A DNA stretch of 64,000 bases from Nymphaea colorata (GCF_008831285.2 NC_045142.1:25991876-26055875); one strand, 5' to 3'. Shown: positions 22,568-36,148, numbered from the stretch's first letter. A program made the numbers and translations. Notes: generated by a model from the letters alone, not told the origin.

Positions 22568-24329
22568 TCAGGCTGTGAACGGCACGCCCGTCTTGGGCAG
22601 CCAATTGCCTCCTTGCACGAAATTGGACACAGTGAAGCGGCTGGCATCGCTTGCGCTCATCACATGGAAGCCAGCCCAATTCACCCTGCCGCCGGTGGCC
22701 GCCCCCGGGCCGCTGTTGCTGTACTCGCCATAGTATAGAGTGCTGAGAGCGAAAGTGCCGGACCAAGGTGCCCAGCCAGCAGGGTCTATCAGGCTGCCAA
22801 GGTTAGATTGCATCACCACGGTCCTCGAGTACTGCCTCCATGGCCTGCCCAGATAAGTCTTCGCACCGCCGAGGCCGGATGCGGCCAAGATGTTGCAGTT
22901 GATGATGGAAGTGCCCGTGTTCTCGTTGGGGTCGCTTCTCCCTTGAGCCGTGACAGTGTTGAACTGCCCTGAAGCAGGCTGCCTCACGTACATGTTGCAG
23001 CTTTGGAAGACGACGGCGGCGTCGCCGAAGATAAAGTCCACGGTACCATAGATGTTGCAGTTTCTGAAGAACTGACGCATTGAGTATGTGTAGAGAGTGT
23101 CCTGGTACCCTTCGAAGCTGCACTGGTAGAAAGTGGAGAAGTCAGCGCCGCTTCTCATGGCAACCGCCTGTTGCTTGGCTGCACCAGCCGTGTTCCTGAC
23201 CGTGATTCCCGTTGCCACAAAGCCATCACCAAGTACAGCTGCGTCAAAGCAAAGATTTGGACATATCAAAACACTGCAATAAGCGTACCAAATTAAAGAA
23301 GGTGGAAAGTACTTTGTAGCCTATATTTAGTCGATAAAAAAAATTCTTACCTAGGGTAGCAGAATTGAAGGTGGTAGATCCATCGACCACATTACGGTTG
23401 CCTGTGATGATGGTCTTGCCCATTCCATCACCGACCATCATTATGTACTTCTTAGTCTTGGGTATTGTGACGTATTCTTGGTACACTCCTGCCTTCACGT
23501 TGATCACGTAGTAACCGTTGCTTCCATCGTTGGCTGGAGCAGCGGCAATGGCCTCGCTGATGGTGCGGTAATTGCCGCTGCCATCCTGAGCTACCACCAC
23601 GCTGCCCACTGTCTGCAGAGCCATCCTCCTTCCGGCCGCGAAATGGAAGATGTTCCGGTTCACCCAATGAGGAGCACCATCGCTACCTACTCTCAGGTCA
23701 TCCAGCAGCTTCCTCCCAGGGTCGACGGCTTTCCTGTGCTTGAATGCCCAGGAGTTGGTGAGCATGGCGAGCGATACACTGTACAGCTGAGACCCATTCA
23801 TCAGCGGAGCATACAGCTTGTGACCGCGTTGCAAGAAGGACGCCTGGGTGAGGGCGTCCAAGCAAGTGCGTTGGTTGGTGACGATGCCACTCATGAGGGT
23901 ATGGACAAGGTCTGCCTGATCTTCGGCCAGGCTGGTGGAGTCACAGGAGTCGAGGGTGGAGAGAGAGTTAACCAAGAAATCGGTGGTGAGTTCGGAGAGT
24001 AGCAGGCAATCTTCGAGAGCCGCTGCTGCTCGTGGGCTGAGGGCTGCCTTATCTTTTATGGTCTCGTTTATGAGAGAAGAGAAGGTGGCTGACTGCTGTA
24101 GGGACTTCTTGATAAGGTACTGACCGTAGCCATAGAAGTTGGATAGGGATTCACTCGGCAAGAGGGACTGACAGAAGGAAGGATCGGTAGTAAAGGAGCA
24201 GGCATGATCAGGAGTGACGGGGCCTGGTGCGCTGAAGTTTTGAGAAATGGAGGAAGGAAAGAGGAGGGTGAGGGTGAAGAAGATGAGAGGGATGAATTTC
24301 ATGGTAAAGGTTGTAGCAGAGGCCACCAT
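22568..24329 (-). CDS. PME: Pectin methylesterase with inhibitor pro-domain, copy D
   Basis: Exons are 23351-24329 and 22568-23238 with a 112-bp intron, the shortest in the array; 549 aa. The N-terminus is MVASATT, the class shared with A and G, with a hydrophobic signal segment at about 11-30. Pro-domain cysteines, RKLL (206-209) and every catalytic motif are intact. Exon 2 shares QQAVA with C and G, GRVNW with C only, and QPASG with B only. Leader type (A, D, G) and 3' flank type (B, D, E) therefore point to different relatives. The start is the ATG at 24329, 77 bases below a TATA box. Confidence 0.95.
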
Positions 24330-24405
24330 TTTGGTTGGTGTTTTAGCTTGTATTAGCTATCCAACGCTCTTGTATTGGTGAGATGGAATGGTGAGAAGGC
24401 ACCTC

Positions 24406-24415
24406 TATTTATATA
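24406..24415 (-). promoter_or_regulatory. TATA box of PME copy D
   Basis: TATATAAATA on the minus strand, 77 bases before the ATG. The same form is seen in copy G. Confidence 0.7.
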
Positions 24416-24419
24416 AACG

Positions 24420-25960
24420 ATTTGCATGGCGGGCGGACGCTGGCGCTGCCAACTTGAAGATTATAGACTTACCAGTTGCAGTCCACAACTATTCAGTGGT
24501 CAAATTCTCAATTTTGAATAATCAGTCAAAAAAACCTCTCTCTCTCTTTCTCCCCTTTTCAGATTCGATAGCTCAGGTCGTCATCCAAGTGCATGAAAGT
24601 TCTTAAGCTAAACGGCCATGGAGCAACCTGGAAATTATGGGTTTGAGCTTTAATCGGTTCCCACGGAAAGAGTTAGAGAGGAACTTGTTCCCAAACACCC
24701 ACTTTCCACGACCATTCTGGAAAGAGGACATATTGATAGTCGACCAGCCAAATCTGATTCTAAGTTCGTGTCGTTATTGTGGTGCCGTTTCATTTGATTC
24801 CCCCAATTTAGAGGGAGTCTGTGTAGATGTTTATATGCAGTGTATGTTGATCTGAAGTTAAAATTTATTGGCATATTTTGGCACCGGATAACACTTTTCT
24901 TGACTAGCTAGGATTCGTTCCTTCGCCATGCTTTCTAGGTCGTAATCGAACTGCCTTTTGGGTAGTTACCATTTACAAATTGAATCAAAATCCTTGGCTA
25001 CGCTTGACAGAATATGACTGTCAATTAAGTTTCATTGTATATTATTGATCAGGTGCTTCTATAATTGAATTTTTATATCAACCGTCTCTGTTCTGAATTT
25101 TTGTTCACTTATACCGTTTCACGGTGTTGAATTCTCTCTCTCTCTCTCTTGTATATATATATATATGCTGACCCACGTAGAAGGCAGGGCAGGTTGGATT
25201 TTTGCCATTTAATAAGAGATGGCTGGTGGACCCTTAGATTAGATGGGTGCAATGTTCATCATTGGCATGTTACAGTTATGTGGTCTATATTGGCTCCCGG
25301 TACACGCAGCAATATCCACCCTTTCTGTTCGTCGGTTCTCACCCGGCGCGTTCTGTGGGATGACTTTTCACAGGACGCGCAAAAGCACATTCCGGCCGCC
25401 GGAATCGAAACTGGATTCTTATGTATTAAGTTAAGACTACCTTCACACTTACGCAATTCTAGGGTCAAGTCTTTGACCTGATACCCACTACTTCTGTGCC
25501 CCAGAATCCAGACTGAATTTTATATATCAATTTAAGACTACCTTTACATGCACGCCATCTGCTTCCACGTAGATTCTTCATAAATGCTTAAAGCTCAAAA
25601 GCATGCATTTGAGTCTATATATAGCAGATAAGCCTTCTAGAAGACTTGTCATGTTTGATCCAGAAGAACCTTATCTAACTGCAGTGCACATGTGCTCCTT
25701 TTTTCTATCATTTGGCAACAACGAATTCAATAAAACTGCAAGCAGCAGAGGTCTCCGGTGAACTATCGGCCCCAGTCGGATATCCAACTCATATTTGGAT
25801 CTGTATACTCTTTTTGTGTGCAATTAGCAATCGAATCTGAATTTCCTTATCAAGTCCAGCTAAACAGATCGAAGTTGAATCCGTATAGAACCGGGTATAT
25901 CTTATCCATGAAGAAACCCAGCATAAATTCAAGGAACGTAAAATCAAACTTAGTGGATAA
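24420..25960. other. Spacer upstream of copy D
   Basis: Promoter-distal array sequence is followed by an X block at about 25215-25400 and AT-rich sequence with aggtgcttc and gataagcc motifs. Short open frames here are low-quality and not conserved between units. Confidence 0.55.
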
Positions 25961-25969
25961 GGGATGCTT

Positions 25970-28560
25970 GATTAAAGCGAAGCTCGTCAAAAGATTTGGC
26001 GGGTTGGTTATCGTACTACTGCTTGCAGTTGGTGTTGATCGGGAGGTCTAAACCATGAGGTGTAGAAGTCCATGGTGACTTGCAATACAAGTAAGAGGAA
26101 GCAAGGCATCAATATCTATCCGTTCTTATCAGGATCTTGCAATTAATTTCTCGCTAGTTTTCTTAATTGCTGTTTCAAGTCACGGCATGTATTTGCATTA
26201 AAAAGAGAAAAGAAGAAGAAGAAGAATTAGACGTGGGTATTGAAAGGTTCCCGGCCATCCAATGGGGGAGACAGAAATTCCTGGTCCAGCGCCCAACGAA
26301 TGCCATATCCGATTACCGACTCTGCGTTTGTCTTAATACCGGATTGAATTTTTCTGTGGAAAACGGGATCTTATGGGGAAAGTAGGACCCAGAAATTGGA
26401 AGCATGTTTGTGCTGCGGCTATGCTTAATGACCAAAATACCCTTAATAAAAAAAGTAAGCCCAACTAAGAAAGAAGACATGGAAGTCTTTTCAATGCACA
26501 AAAATGTCTTCACAAAGTCTTGTGGCCGCTTGCAACGTGTGTTTGACCTTCAATTCCGTTTAGTTTAATTTATATGTAAATTTTAAAACATTTTACTTGT
26601 TTTATATAAAAATTTTATAAAATGATATTTTGGCCGTAATCAAAATTTAAAAACTTTAATGAAAAATTTTTGTAGCCGCTCCCTCATCCAGCACTCAATG
26701 AATGCCATCTCGGATTACGGACTCCACATTGGATTTTTCTCTAGAAAAAATAGGACCCAGAAATTGGAAGCATGTTTGTGCTGCTGGTTATGTGTTTCAA
26801 TACCTAATGACCAAAATACCCTTAAGTAAAAAAAGCACGTGCCAGTTAATAAGGGGACATGGAAGTCTTTTCAAAGGACAAAAATGTCCTTACAAAGTCT
26901 TGTGGCTGCTTGCAAAGGCCCAAAAAAGTTGTCATTTTCCCATGAGGACACAAACAAGGCATAGGAATTTGGAAGAGAAGAAGACAATAAGTTTAAGTGA
27001 ATGTCAATGTCATCTTAACTTGTCCAATTCATTCAAATCTGAATCCTGATCCAATTTGAAGATACTGCCCGGGTTGGACCTTCTAGGATGATGCCAGTGA
27101 CGGACCCACACTGTTTTCTAAATCGGGATTGTGTATCGAATCGGTTATCAAAATCGATTCATAGGATTGGCCGAATTGAATCCGATCGGGGAAATTTTGA
27201 ACCGGATCAAATTATATTATTGGTTAAAACCCGAAGAAAAAAATCCAGGTCGTGAAGTCTGTACTAAGGTCAGCCCTCCCTTCCTGTGTTTGGTGGCCAT
27301 CTCCACGTCAAAATCAAGTTGTTAGTTGTTCTCGCCCTCCCCACGGCCACAAATAAATTCTAAACAGTAAAGTCAAGTCATCCCAAGCATATCCCTTTCT
27401 CTAGAATATTAATTTTAGTCAAAACTGCAAATCTCTTTATCCTTTTCTCTAGAATATTGATTTTATTCAATTTTGTCAAGCTTCTCTCTCTCGCTCTCTC
27501 TCTTGACATAAAATGTTGCATTCAACAATGGCATCTAGGTGCATAATCTTCCAAACGCGTATGACTAATGAATTAATGGCAGCAGAAAGTTTAACTGATT
27601 AGATGCTTTAAGCTGAAAATTAAAGGCATAATATTGAATTTCCTGCACCATTTGATCCCAAAGTCTCACTTTCATAATTTGTTGTTTTGAATTGAATAGT
27701 TGTTGACATAATTGTACGCCTACTAATGGGTGGCGTTTGTGAAGAACAACTTGAAAGTTGTTGAAAATGCTGACTAACAGCCATTTTATCCCAAGATGAA
27801 GTGTAAGGAATCCATTTGTGGTTGTTGATCAATCGTTTCAAGCCGTGACATAAGTTGGTGTTGTAGGAGGTCAGTTGGCAGTCTCTTAGGCGTGCACGGA
27901 AGCTACTGTAACATTAATTTTCCAAGTTCGAACTATTGCCCATGCTGACCATAACACTGAACTCCTTCACTTTCTCTGCACAGCATATGATCAACAGTAC
28001 GCAACACAAGAATTGTCAGTAATTTGGTTCCATTATTAAGTACTTTTGATAGCAGTCAGATCGATCAACTCAATATCCATCGAATAAAAAGCGGATCCGA
28101 TTAAACGATCTGCCAGATAGAATTTTTCCACCTATAATTCGGATCAGTACATCACTTGGTTGGATTCATGCATTCTGAAAATTATTCTTTATGTGTATAT
28201 ATGACGTGCTTTCCTACAAGTGAAGTTCTTTTGAAAAGAATATTCACAGGCGTAGAAATGATGAAAAAGAACCCCAACAAAGGTTGAACATGACGCAATG
28301 GACACGTCACTGATTATTACTTCAGTAACGTATTCCGGATGCATCCTTGTCTGAACTTCACCGATGCATGATGCATAGCGGATAAAATCTCGCTGGTGTG
28401 ACGCCCTCTTATCTTTAGCGGTGGTTTGGTCACCCTGCATTGTTTGGTGAGTAAAAGGGACAACCTTTCAACTCCTTATGTCAAAATATGTCAATAAATG
28501 ACAAACAGGGGAATGCTGGTTGACGTAATTGACATGGAAATCCGTAATGAATCGTTGGTG
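25970..28560. repeat. Array spacer block S (copy 4)
   Basis: This is the most complete S block. It contains a partial internal duplication: the sequence around accaaaatacccttaa and caaagtcttgtggc occurs at about 26430-26530 and again at about 26810-26920. The distal part (27500-28560) matches 11690-12460 and 4520-5500. No gene is visible. Confidence 0.7.
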
Positions 28561-28794
28561 GGCGTCGTCTACTAAAAAAAAAAAAGCATCATTCAAGAAC
28601 GGGATTTCTTGCTCCTACTTGTGTCGCAAAACTAAGAAGAACGACACAAAACTAAGAAGAAGAGTGGCCTTGAGAGGAACTGCACTTGGGAACTGATGCT
28701 GCCATAAAAGGCATCTTGTAGTGATGGAAGTGCACATCTCGTGTTTGCATTGAAGTTTGATCCTCTTCTCTGTTTCTCTCTCTCTCTCTCTCAT

Positions 28795-29100
28795 GAGACA
28801 TCAATTTGGACTCGATGGACACGGTTTGCTACTCTGCCGCAAATTGGTTTGAACCCAAAGAAGGCCGTAGGAGATATTAGACGTACAAGTTACCTACACC
28901 CGCATACATAGAAGAGTCCAGAATTTGCACTGCGTCCAATTAATATGGTTGATATAATAACGCTATTCAGTCACAGATTGCTGCATGCGCAGTGGCGGTT
29001 TTGTTCCTAAGCAAGATGTATCTAATCATGTTAGCTAGCAGTATTACTGGCTTGCTGCAGTAAACGGAATGGACCCATATCCATATTATCTTAGACACTC
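28795..29100. repeat. Array spacer block V (partial copy)
   Basis: This contains the tcaatttggactcgatgg, gaacccaaagaagg and agacgtacaagttacct motifs of V, and is shorter than the copies at 16.2 and 43.2 kb. It is interrupted on the right by a GC-rich insertion. Confidence 0.6.
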
Positions 29101-29154
29101 CAAACCCGTGGTATTTTTAAGTACTTAATTTTTTTCACTTTTGATTTTTTTTTC

Positions 29155-29538
29155 TCCTTTTGTATCCTTAAAAGTAGCCCGACTCCCGCCCTCGGGCGGC
29201 CTCCGGCACTTGCTCCCCTCCCTCTCCCTTCCCGTGTCCCTCTCCGCCTCCATTCCCCGCTCACTCCCCCTCTCCCTCTCTGGTTCCGTCTCCCTCTCCC
29301 TGTCCGCTCCCCCTCTCCCTTCCCGTCTCCCTCTCCGCTCTTCCTCCTCCTCTCCCCCTCTCCAGCTCTCCCTTCCCGTCTCGTCTCCCTCTCCGCGGCG
29401 TGCCGGGCCCGGTACTCGGCCCAGCAATATTATCAGGCCGGGCACGGGCTTCAGGCCTAATGGGCCGACCCAGGCCGGGTCTTAGCAGGTCGACCAGGCC
29501 GGGTCTTAGCGGGCCGGGCCGGCCGGATGCCCACCCTG
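29155..29538. mobile_element. GC-rich insertion, hAT-like right end
   Basis: A C/T-rich stretch with many ctccctctcc words leads into repeated gggccggg words. It stops at ggatgcccaccctg, which on the minus strand reads cagggtgggcatcc, like the terminal repeats of many plant hAT elements. The left end is not clear. The purine/pyrimidine skew produces long but meaningless open frames on both strands. No transposase is present, so this would be a nonautonomous copy. From 29540 to 30183 is the 3' flank of copy E. Confidence 0.45.
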
Positions 29539-30183
29539 CTTAAGAAGGGAGTGCTTGCTTTTTCTCCTCAGGAGTAATTTGTCATTTCAGTTTTCTGGGA
29601 CTGTTGCCAAGATAAGTGCCGCTGGACGATAGATACAATTAGCCAAAGGGTGGTGAACTGGCGATCATGATTCCTGCCTTGTATTTTTCGTGGGATTTTT
29701 TACTTTCTTTGGATTAAAAACTGTATTTGCATACAAAATCGAAGCTTGGCACCCGTATCCGATTTGAATAAAATAAAAGAAACGAGCACGTCCATTTCAA
29801 TTTTGTCAAGGCAAGATATCTGGTTACTTGTATTATTCCCGACCATCCTGAGAATGGTAATAACATGCCAACAAATTAAAGTGATCGGCCAGCAAAATAA
29901 AGAGACCAAGAATTTAAATGTCAAAAAAAATCACTGACAGTACAAGGAAGAAAAACTAACAAAACAATGAGAATCATGTATATTTTTCTGAATCCTGCAT
30001 ATGGAATACATTACCGCCAAGCACATGGTTTATGTACTTTGGGTAAAGAACAAACTAAATTTAACGGGTCCTACTACAAACTAAATAAATAAACGAATGA
30101 AGAACATGGCCTATTGCGAAAGGCTAAATTTAGCACTCGTATATGTAAGACTTGCATATTTTGTGTGGTTAAAAAACAATGAA

Positions 30184-31957
30184 TCACGCAGTGAACGGCA
30201 CGCCCGTCTTCGGCAGCCAATTGCTTCCTTGTACGAAATTGGACACGGTGAAGCGACTGGCATCACTTGCGCTCATCAGATGGAAGCCGGCCCACTTCAC
30301 CCTGCCACCGGTGGCTGCGCCCGGGCCGCTATTGCTGTACTCACCGTAGTACAGAGTGCTGAGAGCAAAAGTGCCGGACCAAGGAGCCCAACCAGTAGGG
30401 TCTATCAAGCTGCCAAGGTTAGATTGCATCACCACGGTCCTCGAGTACTGCCTCCATGGCCTGCCCAAATAAGTCTTTGCACCGCCGAGAGCGGATGCAG
30501 CCAAGATGTTACAGTTGATGATGGAGGTGCCCGTGTTCTCGTTGGGGTCGCTTCTCCCCTGAGCAGTGACCGTGTTGAACTGCCCTGAAGACGGCTGCCT
30601 GACGTACATGTTACAGTTTTGGAAGACGACGGCAGCGTCGCCGAAGATGAAATCCACTGTGCCGTAGATGTTGCAGTCTCTGAAGAACTGACGCATGGAG
30701 TAGGTGTAGAGAGTGTCTTGGTACCCTTCGAAGCTGCACTGGTAGAAAGTGGAGAGGTCGGCGCCGCTTCTCATGGCGACTGCCTGGTGCTTGACAGCCC
30801 CCGCCGTGTTCCTAACCGTGATTCCCGTTGCCACGAACCCATCACCAAGTACAGCTGCGATAATGGCAAGATTTAATCATATCAACACACTGCTGCTTAT
30901 CATAAGACTACCAAATTAATCAACGTGCAAAGTACTTTGCAGCTTATACGAAGTTAGTTTGAGGAAAAGAAATCTCACCTAAGGTTGCGGAATTGAAGGT
31001 GGTAGATCCGTCGACGACGTTACGGTTGCCGGTGATGACGGTCTTGCCCATTCCGTCACCAACCATCATTATGTACTTCTTGGTCTTTGGAATGGTGACG
31101 TATTCCTGGTACACTCCTGCCTTCACGTTGATGACGTAGTACCCCTTGCTTCCGTCGTTGGCTGGAGCAGCAGCAACGGCTTCACTGATGGTGCGGTAAT
31201 TGCCGCTGCCATCCTGAGCCACCACCACGCTGCCCACCGTCTGCAGCGCCATCCTCCTTCCGACGGCGAAATGAAAGATGTTCCGGTTCACCCAATGAGG
31301 AGCGCCGTCGCTGCCTACTCTCAGGTCGTCCAGCAACTTCCTGCCAGGGTCGACTGCCTTCTTGTGCTTGAATGCCCAGGAGTTGGTGAGCATGGCGAGC
31401 GACACACTGTAGAGCTGAGAGCCATTCATCAACGGAGCATACAACTTATGACCGCGCTGCAAGAAGGACGCCTGGGTGAGGGCATCCAAGCAAGTGCGCT
31501 GGTTGGTGATGATGCCACTCATGAGGGTATGGACCAGGTCTGCCTGGTCCTCGGCCAGGGTGGTGGAGTCGCAGGAGTCGAGGGTGGAGAGGGAGTTAAC
31601 CAAGAAATCGGTGGTGAGTTCGGAGAGCAGCAGGCAATCCTCGAGAGCCGCTGCCGCTCGTGGGGTGAGGGCAGCCTTATCTCTTATGGTCTCGTTTATG
31701 AGGGAAGAGAAGGTGGCCGACTGCTGTAGGGACTTCTTGATAAGGTACTGGGCGTAGCCATAGAAATTGGAGAGGGACTCACTCGGCAAGAGGAACTGAC
31801 AGAAGGAAGGATCGGTCGTGAAGTTGCAGGCGTGGTCTGGAGTGACGGGGCCAGGAGCACCGAAGCTTTGAGAGATGGAGGAAGGGAAAAGGAGGGTGAG
31901 GGTGAGGAAGATGAGAGGGACGAAAGTCATGGTAATGGTCGTTGCAGAGGGCACCAT
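30184..31957 (-). CDS. PME: Pectin methylesterase with inhibitor pro-domain, copy E
   Basis: Exons are 30979-31957 and 30184-30854 with a 124-bp intron, 549 aa. The N-terminus [10 protein letters not shown] differs from all other copies. Pro-domain, RKLL and catalytic residues are present. Particular changes are Phe instead of Ser in CQFLLP, Val232 for Ala, Val for Ile near GKTVITG, and NWLPKT preceded by QGS. In exon 1, positions 31377-31717 match copy A (8541-8881) without a mismatch that I can see. Exon 2 groups with B (KHQAVA), while QPSSG is shared with C and G. The TATA box lies 81 bases upstream. Confidence 0.95.
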
Positions 31958-32037
31958 CTTGGTTGCTGTGTTAGCTTGTATTAGCTATCCAAACCTCTTG
32001 TATTGGTGAGATGGGATGGTGAGAAGGCACATCTGTG

Positions 32038-32047
32038 TATATATATA
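32038..32047 (-). promoter_or_regulatory. TATA box of PME copy E
   Basis: TATATATATA on the minus strand, 81 bases before the ATG at 31957. Confidence 0.7.
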
Positions 32048-32049
32048 GA

Positions 32050-33635
32050 CGATCTGCATGGGGGGCGGGCGGGCGTTGGAGCCGCAAACTTGAAGATTAT
32101 AGCAGTCGACAATAATATTCAGTGGTCAAAATCCCTATTTCGAATAAGCAGTCAAAAGATCCACTTTCTCCCAATCTCTCTCCCCTATTTTGATTTGGTC
32201 GCGTCGTAATCCAAGTGCAAGAAAGTTCTTAAAGACGGACGGCCATGCAGTAACCAGGAAAGTATGGAGTTTTGAACGTTAATCAGTTCCAATGGAAATT
32301 AATGTTAGAGAGGAAGTTGTCCCTAACCACCCACTTTCCTCGACCTTGTGGAAAGATGACTTATTGATAGTCAACCAGCCAAATCTCATTATACGTTCGA
32401 GTCGTTACCGGGGTGCTGCAGATACGATTATCTAAAAGTTGCATGAAATTTTTTCAAATGTAAAAATAAAAGCGGGATTACGACCTGATTCGCATCACGA
32501 ATTAATTAAAAGTTGGATTCAAGTAGATATAATTTTCTTTCATTCATATTTGAATTCAATTATGTGAAATTTACCGTTATAGTAGAAGATAAGTCTCATT
32601 CAAACCAATCCACTGATTGCCCTCGCTAAAGCCACACTAGACCAATTGAGTTGTGTACATCAAGGTGGGAATGCTACAAGTATTCATCAAAAGCGGTGGA
32701 TGCATTTTTGAAAAGTTTTATACAGAAAGTGGACCTTTAAGACTTTTTCAAAATTTTTTTTTTTTGCATGTCTTTTAAAAAGTTACAGAATGTTCCGCCA
32801 TGTCTCCCTTCAGATGCCGAACACACGTCAAATTTATACGTATGCGGTCAATGTCGCCATAAAATCACTAAAAATGTCAAAATGATGTAACGGAAGTTGA
32901 ATTTAAAGTAGAGTTAGCAAAGAAAATGACGTTATAATGGTCATGAACGACGATGACTGGATGACGTTTTGTGAGGTCGTGGATTTTGTTGCTCCGGTCC
33001 TCACCGGGTCAACCTGGAGTAGATCCAAACTTGGGTCCAAATAGGAGGCCTGAAAGCTAGCTAATTAATTTGAAATTCTTTTTATGGTATAGAAACTGAG
33101 TTTTCACTTGCATCCCTTTTTAGTTTCTCATTGATTTAGACTTTGTTCGTCCTTTGTTATTGGAAACTAGTTTATTCACAGCTGAAAAGCAAGTGATTCT
33201 ATTTTATGGAAGCTTTACATATGTCAGGGTAGCTGGTCAAGCTGGTGTGCATGAGAAACTCACGTTCTTAATGGCCAAATTGATTCGAACCGTGATTCTG
33301 TTGTTTTCTATATATATATGATCAAATCATATATTTGGTTAAAATTTAAAAATATATATATGTAGGTGAACTCAGCCATCCCTTTCTGTGTTTGGGAGCG
33401 ATCTCCATGTAAAATCGAGTTGTTCTCGCTTTTCGTCGGCCACATCATAAATAAACTGTAAACAATAAAGTCAAGTCATCGCAGATATCCCTTTCTTTAG
33501 AGTATTAAGTTTAATTAACAAGTCAAGCATTTAATCCCCCCTCTGTCTTTCTCTCATATATGACAAAATACAGCGTTAGACACAGAGAAAAGACTAATAA
33601 AATGATGGATAAGAGAGAAATAGCAAGGGAAGAAA

Positions 33636-33719
<84 letters not shown>

Positions 33720-34320
33720 GATTTTAAGTAGGATTTTGAGTTCACAAGTGGGTTTAGTCCATCTGCTTCCAAAGAGCTGCCATGGCTCGTCTCATGGCAC
33801 CTCAATTTCGCAGTTTCCTGCACGCATAACGAAGGGTCTGTTCCTCATGGAGGAGACGTAGCCGGTCGAGCTGGCAATAGCACTGAATTAGCAGAGGAGT
33901 CAAAATTCAATTGTCAAAATACATCTCAAGTTCTCTCCCTGGTTTCCTCGAAGAACCACACGACGTTTGAACATGTAATCCTACCTAGCGTGTGCAAACT
34001 TCTCTTCCACTATCGTTAAAGCAATGTCATACTTTTCAATAAATGAACACAATAAAATATGTAGATGAAGTAGACTTTACGATTTTATATATAAATATAT
34101 GAGAAACCTTTGACTATAGCCTTCAGTCTCCTTCCATGGAAGGGAAGAAGAAGTTGCCGCATGCACAACTTGTCGAATGCGAAGAGCGAATAGTCAAATA
34201 GTATTATATACAGGCGACAGCATGAAGATTGCGGTTCCTTTCTCTTAGTCAGCAGCAACCTGGTCCTGTAATCTAACTCGATCATATACAAAGCCGGTCT
34301 ATCCATATATATATATATAT
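32050..34320. other. Spacer upstream of copy E, with conserved block T (copy 2)
   Basis: From about 32400 this matches the region upstream of copy G (47050-48470), with shared words such as gatacgattatctaaaagttgcatgaa. Block T is at 32805-33050. A (TA)n-(GA)n run occupies 33640-33715 and gives open frames of repeated Ser-Leu and Ile-Tyr that are artefacts. No gene is visible. Confidence 0.6.
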
Positions 34321-34324
34321 ATAT

Positions 34325-36060
34325 ATATACTGGTGGACCCTTTCATTGGAAGGGTCAAATGTTCCTAATTGGCATGTTACTGTTTAATGTGATCCATATT
34401 GGCTTCCGGTTCCGCCGCATTCCGTGAGATGACCTTTCACATGACGAGCAAATGATATGTTTCCATTGTAGCCGCCAGAACTCAAACTGAATTTTGTATG
34501 GTGTTCTGGTAACTTAGTGGATAAGGAATGCTTGATCAAAGAGAAGCTTGTCAAAACATTTGGCGGGTTGGTGTTGATCATGGAGGTCTAAGCCATGAGG
34601 TGTAGAAGTCCATGGTTACTTGCAATACAAGTAGGACTGTAGGAGGAAGTAATGCATCGTATTTCCCAGTTCCGGTAAGTGTCAATATCGATCCATCATT
34701 ATCCGGACCAGCTTGCAATTACTTGTAGAATCAGTTATGTAATTTCTTAGTCGTTGTTTCAAGTCGCCGATTTTTTTTTAAACAAAAAAAAGAAAAAAAA
34801 GGAGAAGAAGAAGAAGACCTGGCCACTTGGTGCCAAGTTATTGCCTTCTGGGATTGCGGATTCTACGTTTGTTTCAATACGGGGTTGAATTTTTACTTGG
34901 GAAACATTATCTCATGGAGAAAATGGAACCCAGAAATTGAAAGCATGTTGGAACTGCCTGTTATGTGTTTGAGAGCCAAATGAATAAAAAGTAAAAGGAG
35001 AACCACCTACAAAGTCCTGCGGCTGCTTCCAGGGGGTCTGGACCCAAAAGGCATCTGTTTGACGGCGAACACCAGCCACCCACTATGTCATTTGCCCATG
35101 AGGAAACAAACGATGCCTAGGAATTTCAAGTAGAAGGAGACAATAAGTTCAAGTCAATGTCAATGTCATATTGACTCGTTCAATTCAAATCTGGACCCTG
35201 ATCCAATGTGAAGATTCAGCCGGTGTCGGACCAACATTGTTTGCTAATTTTGAACGAATTGAATCCGAACAGCGAACTTTTGAACCGGATCAAATCACAT
35301 TATTGGTTAAAACCCGAAGACAAAATCCGGGTCCTGAAGTCTATCCTCAGCCCTCCCTTTCCGTGTTTGGTGGCCATCTCCACGTCAAAATCAAGTTGTT
35401 CTCGCCCTTTCCACGGCCTCAAATAAATTCTAAACAATAACGCCAAGTCATCCAAACATATCCCTTTCTCTAAAATGTTAATTTTATAATTGGATTGGCC
35501 AAACTGTTAAGCGTTTTTTTTTTTTTTTAGTGAGTGGTTCATTCCACCGTTCTTAAAAAAGGCCACTCGACCCCTTGTGCCCACTTCCCTAGCTTTACAA
35601 AGTATGTTTCGAAACTTTTTATGGTCCAGATGTAAAGCAAACTGAAACGTGATAGTGACCACTACAAGATTCGAACACGAGTCTTTATAAGATTTGAACC
35701 ACCTTGTTGCCCAATACCCTACCACTCATCAACCTCTAACCTAGAATATTTAATTCTTTTGATTTTTTTTCCAAAGCTTCTACTCTCTCTCTCTCTCTCT
35801 CTTATGTCAGTGAATGATGAACAAATGTCGCTGGCATAACGACTCGTGTTAGTGAAAGAAGACTTCCGCCTCTACTCTTTAGCAACAGTTTCTCCACGCA
35901 ACTGAAGACTGGTTTGGTGACTAAATCGGACACCTTTTTAACTCCTTATGTCAAAACATGTCACTAAATCACAAACAGTGGACTGCTGGTTGATGTAATT
36001 GACATGGTAATCCCAAATGGATCATTGAAAGGCATCGTCCAATAAAAAAAACTAATTTAC
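34325..36060. repeat. Blocks X and S (copy 5)
   Basis: Block X (34325-34500) runs directly into block S (from cttgtcaaaacatttggcgg at about 34545). The S block is interrupted by a SINE at 35510-35745. It is closely related to 48475-49790. Noncoding. Confidence 0.7.
35510..35745 (-). mobile_element. tRNA-derived SINE inserted in spacer S
   Basis: On the minus strand the element runs from about 35745. It has an A-box-like segment (gatgagtggtagggtattgg), a B-box-like gttcgaatc about 45 bases later, a non-tRNA body, and a 3' run of at least 15 A (the T run at about 35515-35530). Paralogous S blocks at about 1110-1150, 11590-11640 and 27420-27470 lack it and read across from caaac..taatctctttatcc to ctagaatatta, so they show the state before insertion. 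A short stretch of the target appears to have been lost. No clear target-site duplication was found. Confidence 0.6.
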
Positions 36061-36143
36061 TCAATGACGGGATTGTCTTGCTCCGCTAAACAGGCATTTT
36101 TTGGTGATGCTGAAGGGCACATCTCGTGTTTGCATTGAACTTT

Positions 36144-36148
<5 letters not shown>

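Noticed and set aside
29125-29485. Long overlapping open frames rich in Arg/Glu or Ser/Leu/Pro on opposite strands
   Set aside because: They come from a C/T-skewed low-complexity stretch without stop codons, inside a GC-rich insertion. No protein features are present.
33554-33823. Open frames with runs of Ser-Leu or Ile-Tyr near microsatellites
   Set aside because: They are translations of (CT)n and (TA)n repeats.
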